A DNA stretch of 7,033 nucleotides from the NCBI GenBank assembly GCA_007121375.1, contig SKLX01000103.1, forward strand, positions 1 to 7,033, written 5' to 3'. Of the stretch, positions 1 through 6,429 are shown piece after piece. A program made the translations under genes and the position numbers. The number at the start of each line of letters is the position of its first letter. Position 1 is the stretch's first letter. The notes beneath the pieces are model-generated. The model searched no databases. It saw only the letters and a program-made list of their open reading frames with translations, and was not told where the DNA came from. This DNA is from Bacillota bacterium (GTDB taxonomy: Bacteria; Bacillota; Dethiobacteria; SKNC01).

Positions 1-2
1 CC

Positions 3-31
3 TTGACTTAAGGAAAGGTAAGATGTAAAAT
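3..31 (+). promoter_or_regulatory. Probable sigma-A promoter for birA-coaX
   Basis: A TTGACT box at 3-8 and a TAAAAT box at 26-31 each match the vegetative consensus at five of six positions and are separated by 17 bases, the ideal spacing. Transcription would start near 37-39 and leave a leader of about 30 bases before birA. No clear inverted repeat for a repressor overlaps the boxes. The gene to the left lies outside the window, so read-through from further upstream cannot be excluded. Confidence 0.6.
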
Positions 32-67
32 TAGTAAAAATTTAAAAGGATAAGGAACTGATAGGGG

Positions 68-1033
68 ATGAAAGAAAAAATAATTGATGTTCTTTTAGAT
101 AATGGAGGAAATTTTATTTCCGGGGAAGAGTTAAGCCGGCAATTAAATATTTCCCGGACAGCTGTATGGAAGTATATAAAAGAAATCCGGGGAGAGGGCT
201 ACGTGATAGAAGCTTTTCCCCGTAAAGGTTACCGGATGAAAAAAAAGCCGGATCTCTTGCTGCCCCGGGAGATTAAAAGGCACTTAAATACTTTGCGCCT
301 GGGAAAGTCAATTGAGTATCTTGCCCGGGTAGACTCTACCAACAGAAGGGCAAAGGAAATGGGCTTGCAGGGTGCCCTTGAAGGCACCCTGGTGGTAGCC
401 GAGGAACAGACCCGGGGAAGGGGGCGCCTTGACCGCCAGTGGTTTTCTCCCCGGGGGGGAATATGGTTTTCCATTCTTTTGAGGCCTGATCTCAGTCCCC
501 AACAGGCTCCCCTGCTAACCCTTCTGACTTCCCTGGCGGGGGTAAAAGGAATTAAAAATGCCACCGGTTATTCTTTGTATATTAAATGGCCCAATGATCT
601 TTTTTGGCAGGGCAAAAAAGCAGCAGGTATATTAACAGAAATAAACGCAGAAATGGACCGTATTAATTTTGTGGTGGTGGGGGTAGGGATTAATGCAAAT
701 ATCAGACATGATCATTTTCCGGAAGATATTTCTTCAGAAGCTATTTCTTTAATGGAGGAGGAAGGGGAGTCGGTTTCCCGCCCTAAATTATTGGCTACTT
801 TCTTAAATGAGATGGAGAAAATGTATGATCAGGCCCAGTTGGAAGGTTTTAAGGAGTTAATTGGCGAATGGAAGAAGTACAGTACTACCCTGGGCAAAAG
901 GGTTGAGGTGAAAACTCCCCGTGGAATTATTAAGGGGAAAGCTGTTGATATCAATGAAGAAGGTGCCCTGATGGTCGAAAAAGAAGGGGGAGAGGTAATT
1001 CACCTGTTATCAGGAGATGTTTACCTCAGTTAA
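68..1033 (+). CDS. birA: Bifunctional biotin-[acetyl-CoA-carboxylase] ligase / biotin repressor BirA
   Basis: This cytoplasmic enzyme activates biotin with ATP to biotinyl-AMP and transfers it to the carrier-protein lysine of biotin-dependent carboxylases. At 321 residues it has the length of the two-domain (class II) form. Residues 1-60 form a winged helix-turn-helix with LSRQLNISRTAVWKYI at 22-37, so the protein may also repress biotin genes, as E. coli and Bacillus BirA do. The ligase domain shows the biotin-binding loop GRGRLDRQW at 117-125, KWPND at 173-177, the KAAGIL lysine at 184 and GVGINAN at 205-211. A small C-terminal SH3-like domain follows from about 275. The ATG at 68 is the only sensible start. 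An AAGGA sits 11 bases upstream, and a closer AGGGG directly abuts the ATG, so the ribosome site is not ideal. coaX follows 16 bases after the stop and is probably co-transcribed. Confidence 0.96.
   Translation: MKEKIIDVLLDNGGNFISGEELSRQLNISRTAVWKYIKEIRGEGYVIEAFPRKGYRMKKKPDLLLPREIKRHLNTLRLGKSIEYLARVDSTNRRAKEMGLQGALEGTLVVAEEQTRGRGRLDRQWFSPRGGIWFSILLRPDLSPQQAPLLTLLTSLAGVKGIKNATGYSLYIKWPNDLFWQGKKAAGILTEINAEMDRINFVVVGVGINANIRHDHFPEDISSEAISLMEEEGESVSRPKLLATFLNEMEKMYDQAQLEGFKELIGEWKKYSTTLGKRVEVKTPRGIIKGKAVDINEEGALMVEKEGGEVIHLLSGDVYLS
368..391 (+). repeat. Perfect 9-bp inverted repeat inside birA
   Basis: CAGGGTGCC at 368-376 is the exact reverse complement of GGCACCCTG at 383-391, with a 6-base loop between. 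It would form a GC-rich hairpin in the birA mRNA. It lies in the codons for residues about 101-108 of BirA, just before the biotin-binding loop, and no T-run follows, so it is not an intrinsic terminator. It may be a chance result of codon choice. Confidence 0.5.
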
Positions 1034-1034
1034 T

Positions 1035-1040
1035 AGGGGG
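1035..1040 (+). promoter_or_regulatory. Ribosome binding site that sets the coaX start
   Basis: AGGGGG lies just after the birA stop codon and 9 bases before the ATG at 1050. This supports starting coaX at 1050 and not at the in-frame ATG at 1017, which lies inside birA without a comparable site. Confidence 0.65.
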
Positions 1041-1049
1041 AAAATAAAG

Positions 1050-1820
1050 ATGCTTTTGGTTTTTGATGTTGGTAACAGCAACATAGTTATAGGAATTTAT
1101 GAAAGGGAAGTGTTGAAATATAACTGGCGTATTTCTACTGACCGTCAAAAAACCGTGGATGAGTACGGAGTGATGATGAAAAATCTCTTTGAGTATGAAA
1201 ATATACCCCGGGATAGTATTAAGGGTATAGCTATATCTTCAGTGGTTCCACCTTTGATGCCCAACCTGTGCGCCATGACGGAGAAATATTTTAAAATTAA
1301 GCCCCTGGTGGTGGGGCCGGGGATAAAAACAGGTATGAATATTAAAATGGAAAATCCCAGGGAGGTGGGAGCCGACCGTATTGTTAATGGGGTTGCAGCC
1401 CATGCTCTCTATGGAGGCCCCTTGATTATTGTTGATTTCGGTACGGCTACTACCTTTTGTGCTGTTTCCCCGGCAGGTGATTACCTGGGAGGGGCCATTG
1501 CCCCCGGAGTAGGTATTTCCACAGAGGCCCTTTTCCAGAGGGCGGCCAAGCTTCCCCGGGTGGAGCTGGTTAAACCCAAAAGTATTCTGGGGAAAGATAC
1601 TGTAAGCAGTATGCAGTCAGGGTTTTTTTATGGATTTGTGGGTCAGGTGGATGGTATAGTGTCCCGGATGGCTAAGATATTCAAAAAAAGGCCTGTAGTG
1701 GTGGCTACAGGGGGTTTTGCTCCTTTAGTTGCCCAGGAATCTCAAACCATTAACCATGTCCATCCCTTTTTAGTCCTGGAAGGATTAAGAATAATATATG
1801 AAAGAAATCGGCAGCCCTAG
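1050..1820 (+). CDS. coaX: Type III pantothenate kinase CoaX
   Basis: CoaX phosphorylates pantothenate with ATP to 4'-phosphopantothenate, the first committed step of coenzyme A synthesis. The type III enzymes belong to the ASKHA fold, need a monovalent cation and are not inhibited by CoA. The 256-residue product matches the family length. The N-terminal phosphate-binding motif DVGNSN is at residues 6-11, GADR with the conserved catalytic aspartate at 107-110, the second phosphate motif DFGTATTF at 129-136, GISTEALFQRAAKLP at 155-169, and the glycine-rich ATGGF at 219-223. The start at 1050 puts DVGNSN five residues from the N-terminus, as is usual. An upstream in-frame ATG at 1017 would add 11 unconserved residues and overlap birA. 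The gene probably shares the birA promoter. Its stop lies 21 bases from that of the convergent tadC. Confidence 0.96.
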   Translation: MLLVFDVGNSNIVIGIYEREVLKYNWRISTDRQKTVDEYGVMMKNLFEYENIPRDSIKGIAISSVVPPLMPNLCAMTEKYFKIKPLVVGPGIKTGMNIKMENPREVGADRIVNGVAAHALYGGPLIIVDFGTATTFCAVSPAGDYLGGAIAPGVGISTEALFQRAAKLPRVELVKPKSILGKDTVSSMQSGFFYGFVGQVDGIVSRMAKIFKKRPVVVATGGFAPLVAQESQTINHVHPFLVLEGLRIIYERNRQP

Positions 1821-1841
1821 GATTTTAATAATTGATGGCCC
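1821..1841. other. Convergent junction between coaX and tadC, no clear terminator
   Basis: Only 21 bases separate the stop codon of coaX (plus strand) from that of tadC (minus strand). The interval is AT-rich in the middle. Neither it nor the adjacent 3' coding ends shows a GC-rich stem followed by a T-run on either strand. Termination may be Rho-dependent or inefficient, in which case the two transcripts would overlap as 3' antisense. Confidence 0.6.
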
Positions 1842-2774
1842 TTACAAAGTGGCAAAGGTTTCTATTATCTGGATAACTGCCGGGCCTAACAAAACTATAA
1901 AGATGGTAGGGAATATGAAAAAGACCAGGGGAAAGAGCATTTTAACAGGGGCTTTCATGGCCTGCTCTTCAGCTCTTTGTCTTTTTTTCTGTCTCATTTG
2001 ACGGGATTGGACCCTTAAGACGTTACCAATTCCAACTCCCAGCTGATCAGCCTGGACCACCGAAGATATAAAGTTTGTAAGGTCTTCAACCTCGCACCTG
2101 CTGGCTAAATCCTTTAAAGCTTCCCTACGGGGCTTACCCTTTTTAATTTCCTGAAGAACCCGGGCAAATTCCTGGGATAAAGCCCCTTTAAATTTCTCTA
2201 TAACTTTTATCAAGGCGGCATCAAATCCCAGGCCCGCTTCAATACTAACGGTCAAAAGATCCAGGGCATCAGGTAGATTGTTTTGAATTTCCTCTTTTCG
2301 TCCTTTGATTAAGCTGTTTAAGTAAAGATTGGGCAGAGTGCAGCCCAGGGCAAAGGCGGCAGTTATGATCAGCAGGTTGTGGCCCAGGGAGGGGTTAAAA
2401 TTAATGCTGATAAGCCCTGAAATCAATGGTAGCCCAAAAATTAAGAAGTACCGGATTAAGGTAAACTCATAAGGAGTAAGATTCCCCGGATTTCCCGCCA
2501 GAGTAAGTTTTTTCTGGAGGCTGTCATGTTTGGCGGCAGGCAGAATTTTGCTTAAGCGGGCAGATGCTTGAGCCAGGACAGGTTTTGCAATCCTCTGAAA
2601 TAAGGGCAGGTTAAGTTCTTCAAAGGCTGTTTCTTTATAATAAGTGTTTTTGCTTTGCAAATTATCAAGCCTGTCAAGGACATCAGCCCTTTTTAACCGG
2701 AGCAAACGGTGAAAAGAAAGAATGGCCAGATAACCTGTTATAAAAAAGGAAAAGACTACGATCCCTTTCAACAT
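1842..2774 (-). CDS. tadC: Tad pilus inner-membrane platform protein TadC
   Basis: TadC is a GspF/T2SF-family membrane protein that, with TadB, forms the platform on which the TadA ATPase drives Flp pilin polymerization. The product has 310 residues. Hydrophobic segments are at about 5-23, 107-124, 133-152 and 278-302. The cytoplasmic T2SSF domain lies between the last two: LPDALDLLTVSIEAGLGFDAAL at 167-188 is typical of TadC, and EIKKGKPRREAL with QADQLGVGIG follow at 209-220 and 241-250. A basic stretch at 259-268 precedes the last membrane segment. The ATG at 2774 has an AGGAGG (2783-2788) 8 bases upstream, and tadB ends 17 bases upstream, so tadC is the last gene of this operon. The C-terminal end faces coaX. 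Confidence 0.93.
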   Translation of the reverse strand: MLKGIVVFSFFITGYLAILSFHRLLRLKRADVLDRLDNLQSKNTYYKETAFEELNLPLFQRIAKPVLAQASARLSKILPAAKHDSLQKKLTLAGNPGNLTPYEFTLIRYFLIFGLPLISGLISINFNPSLGHNLLIITAAFALGCTLPNLYLNSLIKGRKEEIQNNLPDALDLLTVSIEAGLGFDAALIKVIEKFKGALSQEFARVLQEIKKGKPRREALKDLASRCEVEDLTNFISSVVQADQLGVGIGNVLRVQSRQMRQKKRQRAEEQAMKAPVKMLFPLVFFIFPTIFIVLLGPAVIQIIETFATL

Positions 2775-2791
2775 TTTTAATTCCTCCTATC

Positions 2792-3766
2792 CTATATTTT
2801 AATATTTATAATTCTTCTTATCAGGAATATCCCTATAATTTCTGCCAGAACTGCTCCTCCCAACATCATGAGGCCTACGGGATGGTTGAAAAGGAGAGTA
2901 ACGTAAGAGGGATTTATCATGACTAAAAATCCTAATAGGGCCAGGGGCAAAAGGCCAATAATTAGCCCTGAGATTCTTCCCTGGGCGGTTAGGGTTTTAA
3001 TTTCTCCCTTAATTCTTACCCTTTCTCTTATGGTTTCCGAAATATTTTCCAGTATTTCCGCCAGGTTGCCTCCCACCTGCCTCTGTATTAATACCGCGGT
3101 GACGGTCATTTCCAGGTCCTGGCTTCCTACCCTCTGGTTTAAATTCTCCAGGGCTTCTTCCGTAGGAGTCCCTAAATTAATTTCCCTGAAGGTCCGGCCA
3201 AATTCTTTACTTATAGGGGGAGACATTTCTTTACTTACCAGGTCCATGACCTGAATGAAGCTGAATCCTGCCCGTAAGGAATTGGCCATCGTGACCAGAG
3301 TATCGGAGATCTGGTTGTTGAATTTTGTTATCCGCTGGGCTTTAGAAAAGTTAATATAAAAACGAGGTATCACTAACCCTACAAGGGAAAATATTAAAGC
3401 CAGAAAAATATTTTGTAGAATAAGCAGGGCCAGGAAAAAGAAACCGGCAGAAACAATCAAGATTAAAGTGACAAACTCTTCCCCCCTCAGGGGAATGTCA
3501 GCCTTGATTAGCTCCTTTTGAAGGGTAGCACTTATTTTTTTAGAGGCAAAGACCCTGCTCATTTTTCTTAGTATGGTTTTAGGGCTTATCCTTTTTTCTT
3601 TGCCTTCTCCTTCTTTTTCTTCCAGATATTCTTCGTCTTTTTCATCTTTGACGTACCGGCTTATCCTGTCTTCTATAGACTGCTTGTCAGCGGAAAAAAT
3701 CAGATAAATCCCGTATCCCAGACTTGCTCCCGTACAAAAGGTTAGAAACAGTATATAGTAAATCAT
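2792..3766 (-). CDS. tadB: Tad pilus inner-membrane platform protein TadB
   Basis: TadB is the second GspF-like platform subunit of the Tad/Flp pilus machine and is thought to pair with TadC. With the start chosen here the product has 324 residues: an N-terminal membrane segment (about 2-24), a strongly charged cytoplasmic stretch rich in Glu and Lys (38-60), two adjacent membrane segments (about 100-117 and 119-136), the T2SSF domain (about 151-260) and two C-terminal membrane segments (about 266-284 and 298-317). The domain contains DTLVTMANSLRAGFSFIQ at 155-172 and IQRQVGGNLAEILENI at 227-242, a stretch characteristic of TadB. An in-frame GTG at 3787 and an ATG at 3772 exist upstream, but AGGAGG sits at 3774-3779, so only the ATG at 3766 has good spacing (7 bases). 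It follows tadA after 27 bases. Confidence 0.93.
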   Translation of the reverse strand: MIYYILFLTFCTGASLGYGIYLIFSADKQSIEDRISRYVKDEKDEEYLEEKEGEGKEKRISPKTILRKMSRVFASKKISATLQKELIKADIPLRGEEFVTLILIVSAGFFFLALLILQNIFLALIFSLVGLVIPRFYINFSKAQRITKFNNQISDTLVTMANSLRAGFSFIQVMDLVSKEMSPPISKEFGRTFREINLGTPTEEALENLNQRVGSQDLEMTVTAVLIQRQVGGNLAEILENISETIRERVRIKGEIKTLTAQGRISGLIIGLLPLALLGFLVMINPSYVTLLFNHPVGLMMLGGAVLAEIIGIFLIRRIINIKI

Positions 3767-3773
3767 AAACATT

Positions 3774-3779
3774 CCTCCT
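3774..3779 (-). promoter_or_regulatory. Ribosome binding site that sets the tadB start
   Basis: A perfect AGGAGG on the minus strand lies 7 bases before the ATG at 3766. It would be coding sequence if translation began at the GTG at 3787, and it nearly abuts the ATG at 3772. It therefore argues for the third in-frame start. Confidence 0.7.
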
Positions 3780-3793
3780 AAAGCCACACCTGG

Positions 3794-5179
3794 CTAGAAA
3801 TCTGTTAATTGAGAGGGCTGAAATATGTCTTCCTTTAGTTTAATTCCGGCGGAAGTAATCTTATCCAGGAACTTGGGCTGAATTCCCGATGCCTTAAATT
3901 CTCCCTTAACTTTACCCAGCTCTCCTATTCCTTCCTGTTCATACCTGAATATATCCTGGAGGACTATGGTATCCCCCTCCATCTGTAAAACTTCAGTAAT
4001 ATAGTTTATTTTTCTGGTTCCATCCCGCATCCGGCTCTGGTGGACTATTAAATCTATGGCGGAAGAAATCTGTTCCCGGATTGCCCGAATGGGCAGTTCC
4101 ATTCCCGCCATAAGTACCATGGTCTCTAGGCGGGAAAGAATATCCCGGGGCGAATTAGCGTGGCCGGTAGTTATAGAACCGTCATGGCCCGTGTTCATGG
4201 CCTGGAGCATGTCCAGGGCTTCTCCGCTTCTAACCTCACCTACTACAATTCGGTCGGGCCGCATCCTCAAAGAGTTTCTGACCAGGTCACGCATGGTGAT
4301 AGCCCCTTTACCTTCGATATTGGGAGGCCTGGTTTCCAGGGAGATAACATGCCTTTGATGTAATTGCAATTCAGCAGCATCTTCAATAGTGACTATTCTT
4401 TCCCCGTCAGGGATGAAGGAGGAGAGAACATTTAAAGTAGTTGTTTTACCGCTACCTGTCCCCCCGGAAACAACAATGTTCAGATGGCTCTTTACACAGG
4501 CTTCCAGGAACTGGGCCATTTGAGGATTGAGGGTGCCGAAACGTATCAGGTCTTTAATCTGTAAGGGGTCCTCTGAAAATTTCCGTATGGTAATGGTTGG
4601 CCCGGTGAGGGATAGGGGAGCTATAATGGCATTAACCCTGGATCCATCTGGGAGCCTGGCATCTACCATGGGCATGCTTTCATCAATTCTCCTGCCCAGG
4701 GGTGATACTATTTTTTCAATTATATGGTGGACATGGTGGTCATCCCGGAAAAAAACATCACTCAGCTGAATCTTGCCATTTTTTTCTACATAAACATCCC
4801 GGGGGCCATTTACCATTACCTCTGTTACTTCCGGGTCTTCAATAAGGGGAGTTATAGGTCCATACCCCAGAATTTCATCCTTAAGTTGTTTTATTATATT
4901 TTCCCGCTCTGCCTGGGGAATAAAGTTTGCCTCTGCATCAAATATTTCCTGGGCCATTTCTTTTATTTTTTCAGCCAGAGCAGCTTCAGGGTCGCTATTT
5001 TCATCTTCCCCTTTAACTTCTTCTGTTTTTAGTTCTTCGATAATAACTTTGTGTATTTTTGATTTTATTTCTTGATTGGGGTCTTGTTGAACAGGAATGG
5101 CCCTGGTTGTAGCTGAGTTTGCGTTTTCATTTTCCTGGACATTGTTTTTTTCTTGTTCCAGGCGTTTAAGTAATGACAT
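3794..5179 (-). CDS. tadA: Tad pilus assembly ATPase TadA (CpaF)
   Basis: TadA/CpaF is the secretion ATPase of the VirB11/GspE superfamily that powers Flp pilus assembly at the cytoplasmic face of the membrane. The product has 461 residues. Residues 1-65 are a polar, charged, probably flexible region. An N-terminal domain follows with LGYGPITPLIEDPEVTEVMV at 104-123 and GRRIDESMPMVDARLPDGSR at 162-181. The ATPase core is complete: Walker A GGTGSGKT at 239-246, the Asp box IVTIEDAAEL at 262-271, Walker B RPDRIVVGEVRSGE at 307-320 with the catalytic glutamate at 315, and the His box GHDGSITTGHANS at 331-343. The ATG at 5179 follows cpaE by 20 bases and has an AAAGGGGG (5188-5195) 8 bases upstream. 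It sits between the localization factor and the platform genes, the usual Tad order. Conjugative VirB11 is the nearest alternative, but the tadB-tadC context excludes it. Confidence 0.96.
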   Translation of the reverse strand: MSLLKRLEQEKNNVQENENANSATTRAIPVQQDPNQEIKSKIHKVIIEELKTEEVKGEDENSDPEAALAEKIKEMAQEIFDAEANFIPQAERENIIKQLKDEILGYGPITPLIEDPEVTEVMVNGPRDVYVEKNGKIQLSDVFFRDDHHVHHIIEKIVSPLGRRIDESMPMVDARLPDGSRVNAIIAPLSLTGPTITIRKFSEDPLQIKDLIRFGTLNPQMAQFLEACVKSHLNIVVSGGTGSGKTTTLNVLSSFIPDGERIVTIEDAAELQLHQRHVISLETRPPNIEGKGAITMRDLVRNSLRMRPDRIVVGEVRSGEALDMLQAMNTGHDGSITTGHANSPRDILSRLETMVLMAGMELPIRAIREQISSAIDLIVHQSRMRDGTRKINYITEVLQMEGDTIVLQDIFRYEQEGIGELGKVKGEFKASGIQPKFLDKITSAGIKLKEDIFQPSQLTDF

Positions 5180-5199
5180 AAACTATTCCCCCTTTAAAC

Positions 5200-6429
5200 T
5201 TACTGCTTCATATTAAAAATTTTACTCATAAAGCCTTTTTTCTTGTTTCCCTTTATATCCTTCTGGGTGCCCCAGTTCTTAATAACAATTTCTGCCAGGT
5301 TATAAATCTGGTGGCTTATTTTAGCCGTCGGGTGAGAGAGGATAAAGGGCACTCCTTTGTTGACGGAGGAAACAATAAGGCGTCCATCGGTAGGTACACT
5401 GGAAACCGCAAACCATTCCAGGGTGGCTTCCAGGTCAACTTTTTGGATACCCATCTCTTCAGTAGAACGGTTTATTACCAGCTTAACTTTTTCTTTTTGG
5501 TGAAGGGAATCAAATATTTCCAGGCTGAGGCGTGTATTTTTTATAGTAGGCAGCTCCAGGCTTGTAACAAGTAAAATTTGGTCAGAAGCATCCAGTATTG
5601 ACAGGTTAATATCGTTAAAGAAAGGAGGTGTATCAATAATAATGTAGTCATAATTCTTTTTGAGAAGCTTGATGATTTTTTCTATATGCTCCGTGGTCAT
5701 GAGTTCTGCGTATTCAGGCTTACTGGGAGCAGGCAGTATTTTAATTCCTGATTCGTGCTTTACCAGGTATTTTTCTAATAACTTTTCATCAAGTTCATCT
5801 ATGTTGTGAGCTACTTCGGTTATAGAATTTTTGGGGTTAATATTAAACATAATAGCCAGGTCCCCAAACTGTAAATCCAGGTCCACCAGGACAACATCCC
5901 GACTGGTTTTACCTTTAATGGAAACGGCCAGGTTGCTGCCGATTAAGGTTTTGCCAACTCCTCCTTTGGTACTAAATAAGCTAATAACTTCCGTTTTGTT
6001 CTTAAGGGGAGTAACTTTGTTTTCTACAGAAGTCCTGGCCGTTTGTTTCCTTTTTTGCTCCGCCTTGAAAACTTTACGGATAGTATTGGAAAGCTCACTT
6101 ATACTGAAGGGTTTAACGATATATTCCTTTGCCCCTGCAATCATGGCATTTTTCAGGTACTCCTGCTCTCCTTGAACGGACATAATTATTACAGCAATAT
6201 CGGGGTATTGAATGGTAATAGTTTCTGTAGCGCTTATTCCGTCCATTACGGGCATATTTATATCCATAAGGATTACATCAGGGGAAAGCTCATGGGCTAA
6301 CCTTATAGCTTCTTTACCATTTTCACATTCTCCCACTATAGAAATGTCTTCTTCAAACTGGAGGCATTTTCTTATGTTTTCCCTGGTTTCAGCTATATCA
6401 TCTACAGCCAGAACTTTAATTTTGGACAT
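5200..6429 (-). CDS. cpaE: Response-regulator receiver fused to CpaE/TadZ MinD-like ATPase
   Basis: CpaE/TadZ proteins place the Tad pilus machine in the cell. This 409-residue product has two domains joined by a basic linker (about 122-146). The receiver domain (1-120) keeps all canonical residues: acidic pair D10-D11, phospho-acceptor D56 in LMDINMP, S84, and K106 in VKPF. The C-terminal domain is a ParA/MinD-type ATPase with the deviant Walker A KGGVGKT at 155-161, DLD at 183-185 and IIIDTPP at 263-269. The last residues (KKKGFMSKIF, 396-405) resemble the membrane-targeting tail of MinD. The ATG at 6429 starts directly at the receiver fold and has a good ribosome site. Upstream in-frame ATGs to 6501 would add up to 24 residues encoded within cpaB. 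The gene overlaps cpaB by 14 bases and precedes tadA. No sensor kinase is visible, so the phosphodonor is unknown. Confidence 0.93.
   Translation of the reverse strand: MSKIKVLAVDDIAETRENIRKCLQFEEDISIVGECENGKEAIRLAHELSPDVILMDINMPVMDGISATETITIQYPDIAVIIMSVQGEQEYLKNAMIAGAKEYIVKPFSISELSNTIRKVFKAEQKRKQTARTSVENKVTPLKNKTEVISLFSTKGGVGKTLIGSNLAVSIKGKTSRDVVLVDLDLQFGDLAIMFNINPKNSITEVAHNIDELDEKLLEKYLVKHESGIKILPAPSKPEYAELMTTEHIEKIIKLLKKNYDYIIIDTPPFFNDINLSILDASDQILLVTSLELPTIKNTRLSLEIFDSLHQKEKVKLVINRSTEEMGIQKVDLEATLEWFAVSSVPTDGRLIVSSVNKGVPFILSHPTAKISHQIYNLAEIVIKNWGTQKDIKGNKKKGFMSKIFNMKQ

Noticed and set aside
1692..1711. 7-bp inverted repeat CCTGTAG/CTACAGG in coaX
   Set aside because: It encodes the conserved VVVATGG segment, has no terminal T-run, and arms of this length with a 6-base loop are expected by chance.
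1798..2001. Small plus-strand frame overlapping the end of coaX and running into tadC
   Set aside because: Most of it is the reverse complement of tadC codons for the last membrane segment, which explains its hydrophobic look. There is no independent support for translation.
4724..5032. Open plus-strand frame of about 100 codons opposite tadA
   Set aside because: It lies wholly antisense to the well-supported tadA, has no convincing ribosome site and its product is a low-complexity aromatic-rich sequence without known motifs.
1842..5179. The tadA-tadB-tadC set as a type II secretion or competence system
   Set aside because: The ATPase is of the CpaF type and not GspE/PilB, the platform is split into TadB and TadC, and cpaB and cpaE are adjacent. 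All of this points to a Tad pilus.
5831..6175. Open plus-strand frame of 114 codons opposite cpaE
   Set aside because: It is antisense to the conserved ATPase and receiver codons of cpaE. It shows no domain signature and no ribosome binding site that I can see.
5200..6429. The CpaE protein as a chromosome-partition ParA or cell-division MinD
   Set aside because: No ParB, MinE or MinC gene is nearby, the receiver fusion is not found in MinD, and the gene sits between cpaB and tadA.
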